64,000 nucleotides of DNA, taken from assembly GCF_018069565.1 (NCBI RefSeq), contig NZ_JAGPNL010000001.1:620001-684000 (forward strand), written 5' to 3'. This document shows positions 10,070-16,980 of the stretch, one piece after another; the first letter of the stretch is position 1; the number at the start of each line of letters is the position of its first letter. This DNA is from Streptomyces tagetis (lineage in GTDB: Bacteria > Actinomycetota > Actinomycetes > Streptomycetales > Streptomycetaceae). The position numbers and the translations under genes were made by a program. A model generated the notes under the pieces. The model was given only the letters and a program-made list of their open reading frames with translations. It had not been told where the DNA came from and did not search any database.

Positions 10070-11773
10070 TCAACTCATCCGCAGCGCAAGGAAGAAGTCC
10101 AGTTTGTCCTCCAGTCGCGCGAGGTCACGGCCCGTCAACTGCTCGATCCGCCCGACGCGGTAGCGCAACGTGTTGACGTGCAGGTGGAGCCGGGCAGCGC
10201 ACCGGGTCCAGGAGCCGTCGCAGTCGAGGAACGCCTCCAGGGTGGGGATCAGCTCCGCGCGGTGGCGCCGGTCGTAGTCGCGCAGCGGGTCCAGCAGCCG
10301 CGCGGTGAAGGCCCGCCGTACGTCGTCGGGGACGAAGGGGAGCAGCAGTACGTGCGAGGCCAGCTCCTGGTGGCCCGCCGCGCAGACCCGGCCCGGCCGG
10401 GCGGCGGCGACCCGGCGGGCGTGCCGGGCCTCCTCCAGGGCGCCGCGCAGCCCCTCCGCCGAGTGCACCGCCGCGCTGACGCCGAGGGTGATCCGCCCGT
10501 CGCCGTCGAGCCCGGCCGTGAGCGGCTCCCGTACCGCCTCCAGCAGGGTGTCGGCCTGGACGTCCGTCCCGGAGCCGTCGTGCTCGCCGCCGACCGAGGG
10601 CAGCGGCACCAAGGCGACGGCCTCCTCCCCGGAGTGGGCCACCGCGATCCGGTCCCCGTGGTCCGGCCCCGCCGGGACGCCGGAGCGGGCCCGTCCCGCC
10701 GGGGAGGGGTCGACGAGGATCTCCTCCAGCAGCCGCCGCGCGGCCGGGCCCGGCTCGCCCCGCGCCCCGTCCGCCCACTCGACGCGGGCCACCACCACCT
10801 GCCAGTGCGGGGCCGCGCCGACGCCGGGCAGCAGCACCGGCGCGGCGACCCGGAGCCGGGCGGCGATCTCGGCGGGCGGGGCGCCGGACTGCACCAGTTC
10901 CAGCACCTCCTGGGCGAGCCGGCGCCGCACCGTGCGGGCGGCGTCGCGCCGCTCCCGTTCCACGGCGATGAGCTGCGTGACGCCGTACAGCAGGTCGAGC
11001 CGTTCCCCGGGCCAGTCACCGGCGTCCGCCTCCACCGCCAGCAGCCAGTCGGAGAGCACCGTCTCGCGCACGTCCCGCCCGGCCCGCGGGGCCCGGCCGC
11101 CGCCGTGCACCGGGAAGAGGCTGTACGCCGTCGTGCCCACGGTCACCCGGTGCGGCGCGGGGCGCTCGGCGCGGGCCGCGGCGAGGCGCTCGGCGGCGAG
11201 CCGCGTCCGGACCTCGGCGGGCAGGTCCGGCCCCGCCGACTTCGCGCCGGCCACCAGGCGGCCGGTGGGGGAGAGCACCCAGGCCCGCAGGTCCAGGTCG
11301 GAGCCGAGCAGGTCGAGGACGACGTCGGGGCCGCCGCCCACCGGTCCCGAGGTCATCATCCGGCGGTGCCGGTCGACCACGGCCGCCAGGTCCCCGGCGC
11401 GCTCCCCGGAGACCTGGCGCACCACGTGCTCGGTCACCGTGGCGAAGGCCACCGACTCGTTCACCGCGAACAGCGGCAGCCGGTGCCGGGCGCAGGCCGC
11501 CACCAGGTCCTCCGGCACCTCGCCCAGCTCGGCCTCCCCGGCGGCGAGCGCGGCCACCCCGGAGCGCACCAGGATGCGCACGAACGGTTCGGAGTCGGCG
11601 GGTCCGCGGCGCCAGGCCAGCCCGGTGAGGACCAGCTCCCCGCCGTTCAGGTAGCGGCTGGGGTCCCGCAGGTCGGTGGTCATCACGCCCCGTACGGAGC
11701 GCTCCAGCTCGCCCTCGCCGCCGAGCAGCCTGAGGCCCAGTGCCTCGGTGTCCAGCAGTGCGCGCAGCCGCAT
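10070..11773 (-). CDS. PucR-family transcriptional regulator
   Basis: A 567-residue regulator. The N-terminal PucR domain (about residues 1-125) opens MRLRALLDTEALGLRLLGG and includes DLRDPSRYLNGGELVLTGL. A central GGDEF-like region follows. The C-terminal HTH_30 motif is LHVNTLRYRVGRIEQLTGRDL. PucR proteins control purine catabolism, and the divergent xdhC-type gene is consistent with that. The ATG at 11773 gives the conventional family N-terminus, although the frame stays open far upstream. Confidence 0.88.
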   Translation of the reverse strand: MRLRALLDTEALGLRLLGGEGELERSVRGVMTTDLRDPSRYLNGGELVLTGLAWRRGPADSEPFVRILVRSGVAALAAGEAELGEVPEDLVAACARHRLPLFAVNESVAFATVTEHVVRQVSGERAGDLAAVVDRHRRMMTSGPVGGGPDVVLDLLGSDLDLRAWVLSPTGRLVAGAKSAGPDLPAEVRTRLAAERLAAARAERPAPHRVTVGTTAYSLFPVHGGGRAPRAGRDVRETVLSDWLLAVEADAGDWPGERLDLLYGVTQLIAVERERRDAARTVRRRLAQEVLELVQSGAPPAEIAARLRVAAPVLLPGVGAAPHWQVVVARVEWADGARGEPGPAARRLLEEILVDPSPAGRARSGVPAGPDHGDRIAVAHSGEEAVALVPLPSVGGEHDGSGTDVQADTLLEAVREPLTAGLDGDGRITLGVSAAVHSAEGLRGALEEARHARRVAAARPGRVCAAGHQELASHVLLLPFVPDDVRRAFTARLLDPLRDYDRRHRAELIPTLEAFLDCDGSWTRCAARLHLHVNTLRYRVGRIEQLTGRDLARLEDKLDFFLALRMS

Positions 11774-12191
11774 TCTCGTCGCCGCCGTTCCGTGTCTCGA
11801 AATACCGTGTCGATCGTGGACGTCCGGTGCGGGAGCCGTCCGGGGCCGGCGGGCGTCGCGCGTCCGCGGCGGGGCCGCGTTCCAGGTCACATGGCCGGAA
11901 CGCCCGCTTCCAGAGGAAGACGCGGAGGGAACCCCTGCCCTCCGTTCATACGAATCTACAAGATGTGTGCCCTGGCCAGCCAACTCCTTCATGGTTTCGG
12001 CGACTGACCCCGTCGGCGCACCCGGCGGCGTACCCGGGCCACTTCGTGAAGAGGGCACGGGAAGGGGCCCTGCCCGCCGCGCCCGGATTGGCTCGATCCG
12101 TACGCCCACGGGACGAAGAGGAGAGCCGGTCGTGCACGAGGCGCCCATGAGGGAACTCCCTCCCCATCACCGCCGTGAGGAGGCCGACAAG
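11774..12191. promoter_or_regulatory. Divergent intergenic region pucR / xdhC
   Basis: 418 bases without a supported gene. The stretch around 11945-12000 is relatively AT-rich (TACGAATCTACAAGATG) and may hold a promoter for one of the genes. I could not fix a PucR operator by eye. A GAGGAGG ribosome site near 12176-12183 belongs to xdhC. Confidence 0.4.
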
Positions 12192-13337
12192 ATGCTGGAC
12201 ATCGCCGAAGAGCTGTACCGGTGGGTCGAGCAGGGCCGTGACGCCGCCGTGGCCACCGTGGCCGCCGTCTCGGGCAGCGCTCCGCGCCGCCCCGGCGCCG
12301 CCCTCGCCGTGGACGCCGAGGGCACCGCCATCGGCTCGGTCTCCGGCGGCTGCGTGGAGGGCGCCGTCCACGCACTGTGCCGCCAGGCCCTCGACGACGG
12401 CGAAACCGTCCTGGAACGCTTCGACCACAGCGACGAGGACGCCTTCGCCACCGGCCTGACCTGCGGCGGAGCCATCGACGTCCTCGTCACCCCGCTCCGG
12501 GCCGCAGACCCGGCCCGCCCCGTCCTCGCCGCCGCCCTGGCCGCCGCCGCGCGCGGGGAGGCGGTGGCGGTGGCCCGCGTCGTCACCGGACCGGCGGAGC
12601 TGAGGGGGCGCGCGCTGCTCGTGGGCGCCGACGGCACCCGTACGGGCGGTTTCGGCGCCCACCCCGCACTGGACGCCACGGTCGCCGCGGAGGCCGCCGC
12701 CTTCCTCGCCGCCGGCCGCACCGGCATGCTGGGGATCGGTGAGCGGGGCTCGCGCTGCGGGGCGCCGCTCACCCTCCTCGTGGAGTCCTCGGTGCCCCCG
12801 CCCCGCCTGATCGTCTTCGGGGCCGTCGACTTCGCCCAGGCCCTCGCCCGGATCGGCCGCTTCCTCGGCTACCAGGTCACCGTCTGCGACGCCCGCCCCG
12901 TCTTCGCCACCCGCGAGCGCTTCCCCGAGGCCGACGAGGTCGTCGTCGAGTGGCCCCACGCGTACCTGCGCCGCACGCGGGTCGACCGGCGTACGGTCCT
13001 GTGCGTGCTGACGCACGACGCCAAGTTCGACGTCCCCCTGCTCGCCCTCGCCCTGCGCCTTCCGGTCGCCTACGTCGGCGCGATGGGCTCCCGCCGGACC
13101 CACCTGGACCGCACCGCCCGGCTGCGCGAGGCCGGCCTCACCGACCGCGAGCTGGACCGGCTCAGGTCCCCCATCGGCCTCGACCTCGGCGCCCGGACGC
13201 CCGAGGAGACGGCCCTGTCCATCGCCGCGGAGGTCGTCGCCGCCCGGCACGGCGGCAGCGGGGCCGCGCTGACCGGCGCGGGCCGGCCCATCCACCGGGA
13301 CGGACCGGAGCCGGCGGGGGTGAGGTGGCGGGGGTGA
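12192..13337 (+). CDS. xdhC: XdhC/CoxI-family molybdoenzyme maturation factor
   Basis: A 381-residue protein. XdhC proteins bind molybdenum cofactor, promote its sulfuration and hand it to xanthine dehydrogenase or related enzymes. The N-terminal XdhC/CoxI domain has VATVAAVSGSAPRRPGAALAV and SVSGGCVEGAV, with a further conserved Cys in TCGGAIDVLV. The C-terminal Rossmann-like domain begins PPRLIVFGAVDFAQALARIG; the usual GAGHVA is GAVDFA here. YVGAMGSRRTH and GLDLGARTPEE are family signatures. The ATG at 12192 follows GAGGAGG by eight bases. No xanthine dehydrogenase subunit is adjacent. Confidence 0.88.
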   Translation: MLDIAEELYRWVEQGRDAAVATVAAVSGSAPRRPGAALAVDAEGTAIGSVSGGCVEGAVHALCRQALDDGETVLERFDHSDEDAFATGLTCGGAIDVLVTPLRAADPARPVLAAALAAAARGEAVAVARVVTGPAELRGRALLVGADGTRTGGFGAHPALDATVAAEAAAFLAAGRTGMLGIGERGSRCGAPLTLLVESSVPPPRLIVFGAVDFAQALARIGRFLGYQVTVCDARPVFATRERFPEADEVVVEWPHAYLRRTRVDRRTVLCVLTHDAKFDVPLLALALRLPVAYVGAMGSRRTHLDRTARLREAGLTDRELDRLRSPIGLDLGARTPEETALSIAAEVVAARHGGSGAALTGAGRPIHRDGPEPAGVRWRG

Positions 13338-13352
13338 GGCGCGGGTCGGTCG

Positions 13353-13793
13353 TCAGGGGGTGCGCAGGAGGTGGTTGACGGCTCGCCCGAAGACGTGGCG
13401 TCCGGCGGCGCGCAGCGCGCCGTCGGCCGCCGGGGGCAGGAACCGTACGCCCAGCTCCTCGTTCCACACCACACGTGTCCGGCCGCCGGGCCCCGGACGG
13501 ACCTCGATCTCGGCCCAGCCCCGCACGAGCCGCCCCCGCTTCTCCAGTCGGCACCGGCCGCCCCCGCCGTCGCGCGGGGGCTCCCAGACGGTCACCTCCA
13601 TGCGGTCGTCGAAGCCGAACGGCCCGACCCCGGTACGCGCCACCACGACCGTCCCCGGGCCGGTGGGCGGCGGCGTGACCTCGTCGACCCGGGTCAGCGG
13701 CACGGTGTCGCCGTGCCGCTGCCACCGCGTGAGCCGTCGCCACGCCTCCTGCGGGGAGAGCGGCGCCGTGCGTTCGATACGGAAGGTGACCAC
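13353..13793 (-). CDS. SRPBCC/polyketide-cyclase-like protein
   Basis: A 146-residue START-fold protein, which forms a hydrophobic cavity for small ligands. It begins VVTFRIERTAPLSPQEAWRRLTRW, the first strand and helix of the fold, and ends with a long helix (ADGALRAAGRHVFGRAVNHLL). A GTG at 13793 is the likely start because homology begins there. It is convergent with xdhC, with 15 bases between the stops. The ligand and role are unknown; no catalytic residues can be named. Confidence 0.75.
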   Translation of the reverse strand: MVTFRIERTAPLSPQEAWRRLTRWQRHGDTVPLTRVDEVTPPPTGPGTVVVARTGVGPFGFDDRMEVTVWEPPRDGGGGRCRLEKRGRLVRGWAEIEVRPGPGGRTRVVWNEELGVRFLPPAADGALRAAGRHVFGRAVNHLLRTP

Positions 13794-13959
13794 GCCCCGA
13801 TGGTAGGGAACGCCGCACCCCACCGGCGGTGCCCGCGAGGGGGTACGCGTGGTGTACGGCCGGAGGGCGGGCTTCCTCGAATGTCAGTTCGGGGGTAGTG
13901 GGGGCCGTCTCCGGTTACTCAGCCGGCACGCACCTGTCGGCGAGGACGAGGAGGACCCC

Positions 13960-14976
13960 GTGAGCGAGAGCCCGACCGGGTACGCCGTGGTGGTCCCCAC
14001 CCTCGTACGGGACACGCTGGCCGACTGCCTGGCCGCGCTGGCCGCCTCCACCGGCCCCGGCCCGGACGCGATCGTCCTCGTCGACGACCGACCCGGGCCC
14101 GACGACGACCCCGCCGCGCTGGAGCACCCGCTGAGCGTCCTCGGTGACCTGCGCGACCGCACCGTGGTGCTGCGCGGCGGCGGCCGTGGCCCCGCCGCCG
14201 CCCGCAACACCGGCATGCGCGCGGTGACGTCCCCGTGGACCGCCTTCCTCGACGACGACGTGCAGGTCGGCCCGCACTGGTGCGCCGAGCTGACGCGGGA
14301 CCTCGCCGAGGCGGCCCCGGACACGGGCGCCGTCCAGGGCGTGATCGCCGTACCGCTGCCCGGGGGACGCCGGCCCACCGACCGGGAACGCGGTACGGCG
14401 GGACTCGCGCGGGCCCCCTGGACCGCCGCCGACATGGCCTACCGCACCGACGTCCTCAAAGAGGCCGGCGGCTTCGACGAGCGGTTCACCCGGGCCTTCC
14501 GGGAGGACGCCGACCTCGCGCTGCGCGTGCTCGGCGCGGGCTGGCGCATCCGGCGCGGTCGGCGCACCACCCGGCACCCGGTCGGGCCCGCCTCCCGCTG
14601 GGCCTCCCTGACCGAGCAGCGGGGCAACGCCGACGACGCCCTCATGCGGCACCTGCACGGCCCCGACTGGTGGGCCAAGGCGGTCGCGTCCCGGGGCCGC
14701 ATCCGCCGCCACGCCGCCATCACGGCGGCGGGCCTCGCGGCGCTCGCGCTGGCCGCCGCCGGCCGGCCCCGGGCCGCGGCGGTCACCGGAGCCGGCTGGG
14801 CGGTGGGCACCGGCGAGTTCGCCTGGGCCCGGATCGTGCCCGGCCCCCGGACCCGCGAGGAGGTGGTGACCATGCTGGTCACCAGCGTGCTCATCCCGCC
14901 GGCCGCCACCTGGTACCGGCTGACCGGGCTGTGGCGGTACCGCGGCGCCCCGTACTGGCGGGGGACGTCCGCGTAG
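13960..14976 (+). CDS. GT2-family glycosyltransferase with C-terminal membrane segment
   Basis: A 338-residue inverting GT-A glycosyltransferase. It shows the nucleotide-binding start (YAVVVPTLVRDTLADCLAAL), a DD motif at IVLVDDRPG, AAARNTGMRAV, and the metal-binding LDDDVQVGPHW. GGFDERFTRAFREDADLALR is the acceptor-side signature with the putative catalytic base (ED). A hydrophobic C-terminal stretch (AAITAAGLAALALAAA) suggests membrane association. The GTG at 13960 has a purine-rich GAGGAGGA site upstream. The acceptor is unknown. Confidence 0.85.
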   Translation: MSESPTGYAVVVPTLVRDTLADCLAALAASTGPGPDAIVLVDDRPGPDDDPAALEHPLSVLGDLRDRTVVLRGGGRGPAAARNTGMRAVTSPWTAFLDDDVQVGPHWCAELTRDLAEAAPDTGAVQGVIAVPLPGGRRPTDRERGTAGLARAPWTAADMAYRTDVLKEAGGFDERFTRAFREDADLALRVLGAGWRIRRGRRTTRHPVGPASRWASLTEQRGNADDALMRHLHGPDWWAKAVASRGRIRRHAAITAAGLAALALAAAGRPRAAAVTGAGWAVGTGEFAWARIVPGPRTREEVVTMLVTSVLIPPAATWYRLTGLWRYRGAPYWRGTSA

Positions 14977-15011
14977 CCCCGCCGGGGCGGTGCGCTCCGG
15001 CGGGGCTACGC
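14971..15011 (+). terminator. Strong terminator overlapping the GT2 stop codon
   Basis: A perfect 15-bp inverted repeat (GCGTAGCCCCGCCGG and CCGGCGGGGCTACGC) with an 11-base loop. The TAG stop of the glycosyltransferase lies inside the left arm, so release and termination are nearly coincident. Confidence 0.75.
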
Positions 15012-15121
15012 GGCCCGTGACGCGACGACGGCACGGGGCGGCCTGGTGGCACCCGTACGGCCCCCGCGAGGGCGCCGGTCCGCAGACCGACGCGCTGGTC
15101 ACAGGGGCCGTACGGCGGCCG

Positions 15122-15442
15122 TCACCGCTCGCGTTCCTCGCCGGTCCGGTGGCACAGCAGGCGGAAGACGGCGAAGAGCGTCACCGGCCAGGACAGGGCG
15201 AAGGCCCAGATCACGCCGGGTACGGAGGTGGCGATGCCGGTGGCCATCAGGGTGAGCGAGACGGCGAGGAGCAAGACGGCGGTCAGCGGGCGCGGCCGGC
15301 AGGCCGCGAGACGCGACAGATCGGGGAGGCGGCTGAGCCGCATGGTGCGCAGCCGCCGGTCGAGGCGGTGGTCGTGGCGCAGCGCCCGTTCCACTTCGTC
15401 GAGGACGCGCTGCTCGCGTGCGGAGAGTCGGCCGATGGTCAC
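15122..15442 (-). CDS. DUF3040 membrane protein
   Basis: A 106-residue protein of a family confined mainly to actinobacteria, function unknown. It begins with the characteristic LSAREQRVLDEVERALRHD. Two adjacent hydrophobic segments (LTAVLLLAVSLTLMATGIA and VIWAFALSWPVTLFAVFRLL, residues 53-95) form a membrane hairpin. The ATG at 15442 gives the family-standard start. It is the last gene on the minus strand before the GT2 terminator. Confidence 0.8.
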   Translation of the reverse strand: MTIGRLSAREQRVLDEVERALRHDHRLDRRLRTMRLSRLPDLSRLAACRPRPLTAVLLLAVSLTLMATGIATSVPGVIWAFALSWPVTLFAVFRLLCHRTGEERER

Positions 15443-15585
15443 GGTGTCTCCCTCGGGGCCGGGGACCGACGCTCAGCCGAGTGCCCGCGCGGCCCGGGGC
15501 CTAACCGCGCCCGTCCGGCGCGAGCGACTGCCCGCCCGCCCGGCCCGGGAGGCGGAAGCGGCCGGTCACCGGGCGTGCCGTCCCG

Positions 15586-16314
15586 CTACTCCTCCTCGGC
15601 GGCGACGTTCATGTCCGCGTCGAGGACTCCGTCGGCCTGGAAGAGGTCGGAGGTCAGCCGGACCGCGTCCCCGGTGCCCTCCAGCCGCAGCAGCACCCGG
15701 GCCGCCGAGTCGGTGCGGCCGGGCAGCCGGTCGGCGGTCACCCGCAGGATGCGGAACCCGCGCCGCGTGCACGTCTCCATCAACTGGGGCAGCAGCGCCT
15801 GTCCGATGAGGTAGGTGATCCGCAGCTCGATCGTGGTGGTCACCGTCTTGACGAGCCTGCGGGTCAGCGCCGGATAGCCGCGTACGACGAGGAAGTGGAG
15901 GATCGTGACGGCCACCGCGAGGATCGGCAGCCCGCCGCCGCAGGCCATGCCGACCGCGGCCGTCAGCCAGATCGTCGCCGCCGTCGTCAGCCCCCGTACC
16001 GCGTCCCGCCGTACGAAGATCAGACCGCCGCCGATGAAGCCGATCCCGGAGACGATCTGGGCCGCCACCCGGGACGGGTCCAGGCCGACGCCCTCCATGC
16101 CGAGGACGGCGGAGAAACCGTGCTGGGAGATCTCCATCATCAGCGCGCTGGCGACGCCGACCAGGGTGTGGGTGCGCAGGCCGGCGCTCTTCTGCTGGGC
16201 CTCGCGCTCCCAGCCGATGAGACTGGACAGCACCAGGGCGAGCCCCAGTTCGGCCAGTTGGCGCGGGCCCTGCCCGCTGTCCAGGTCCCACAGCGCCATC
16301 GCCACGTCGCGCAT
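15586..16314 (-). CDS. MgtC/SapB-family membrane protein
   Basis: A 242-residue protein. The MgtC domain covers residues 15-140: LALVLSSLIGWEREAQQKSAGLRTHTLVGV and the signature IGFIGGGLIFVRRDAVRGLTTAATIW. A C-terminal ACT-like domain of about 90 residues follows. MgtC proteins help cells cope with low magnesium or acid stress and modulate the F-type ATPase in some bacteria. The ATG at 16314 has a GGGAGG site upstream. Its promoter must lie downstream of, or within, the small transcription unit described next. Confidence 0.88.
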   Translation of the reverse strand: MRDVAMALWDLDSGQGPRQLAELGLALVLSSLIGWEREAQQKSAGLRTHTLVGVASALMMEISQHGFSAVLGMEGVGLDPSRVAAQIVSGIGFIGGGLIFVRRDAVRGLTTAATIWLTAAVGMACGGGLPILAVAVTILHFLVVRGYPALTRRLVKTVTTTIELRITYLIGQALLPQLMETCTRRGFRILRVTADRLPGRTDSAARVLLRLEGTGDAVRLTSDLFQADGVLDADMNVAAEEE

Positions 16315-16443
16315 CCACGGCCTCCCTCGCAGTCGGGCCATCCTCCCACCGCGCCCGCGACGACCGGGGGCGCTCACACCGGAGGGACCCCTTCGGGTGT
16401 TCCCCGGCACGGGGCGCCCACGGGGGAGGGGGAGCACGTGGAA

Positions 16444-16486
16444 AGGGGGCGTTGCGGGCCGCTCGTGGTGGCTCGCAACGCCCCCT
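16444..16486. terminator. Strong hairpin, possible terminator
   Basis: A perfect 13-bp inverted repeat (AGGGGGCGTTGCG and CGCAACGCCCCCT) with a 17-base loop, inside the 666-base gap upstream of mgtC. It lies 20 bases past the stop of the small candidate gene on the minus strand. It could end that transcript or be part of an RNA leader. Confidence 0.6.
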
Positions 16487-16506
16487 GGTCTGGGCCTGAG
16501 CGGCGC

Positions 16507-16734
16507 TCAGGGGAACACGGGAGCCGTACGGGGTGCGGAGGGTGATCCCTGCCAGGACGCCCCAGGAACCCGGGGAACCGCCGCTGTCGTCCTGGCAGGT
16601 GTACGTGTCGCCGGGCGGCTCCCCGGCGTACGGGCGGTGCGGGCGGGCACCGCGGACGCCGCCCCGCGGCGGCCGGCCCGGGAGACGGGCGGCACGGCGG
16701 CGGTGGGCGGTCTGGCGCGGGTGAGGCCGGACAT
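16507..16734 (-). CDS. Candidate small gene, 75 residues, Ala/Pro/Arg-rich
   Basis: The support is arrangement rather than homology. An ATG at 16734 has GAGGAG four bases upstream, the TGA is at 16507, and a strong hairpin follows 20 bases later. A sigma-like promoter lies upstream (TTGGGC at 16858-16853, 17-bp spacer, TTAGCG at 16835-16830). Third positions are GC-rich for about 40 codons and then become poor; from there the next frame, with GDTYTCQDDSGGSPGSWG, looks better. This suggests a frameshift, or that the other frame is the real one; it could start at the GTG at 16822, leaderless. It may equally be a non-coding RNA. Confidence 0.3.
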   Translation of the reverse strand: MSGLTRARPPTAAVPPVSRAGRRGAASAVPARTARTPGSRPATRTPARTTAAVPRVPGASWQGSPSAPRTAPVFP

Positions 16735-16829
16735 GGGTCTCCTCGAAGGCCGGTGGGGGGTCGCCGGGCGTGGGGGGTACGGAGACCTCGGGAACCGCCT
16801 CCGTGTGCCCGGCGAGCGGCACGTGCTCA

Positions 16830-16858
16830 CGCTAAGACCGGCCCGAGGGACGGCCCAA
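16830..16858 (-). promoter_or_regulatory. Candidate sigma-70-type promoter
   Basis: On the minus strand, TTGGGC (16858-16853) and TTAGCG (16835-16830) are 17 bases apart. The predicted transcript start (about 16823) coincides with a GTG at 16822, so a leaderless message is possible. The rest of 16735-16980 holds nothing else I can support. Confidence 0.4.
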
Positions 16859-16980
16859 TGAGGGAGTCCCCTAAGGGAGTTCGGACAGGGAAAACCCTCG
16901 GTCCGCCCGCAGAAGAGGAGTTGACGGCCCGCCGAGGCCCCCACCCCGGCCTTCCCTCGCCCCGGGCGGGAGCCCCCCGT

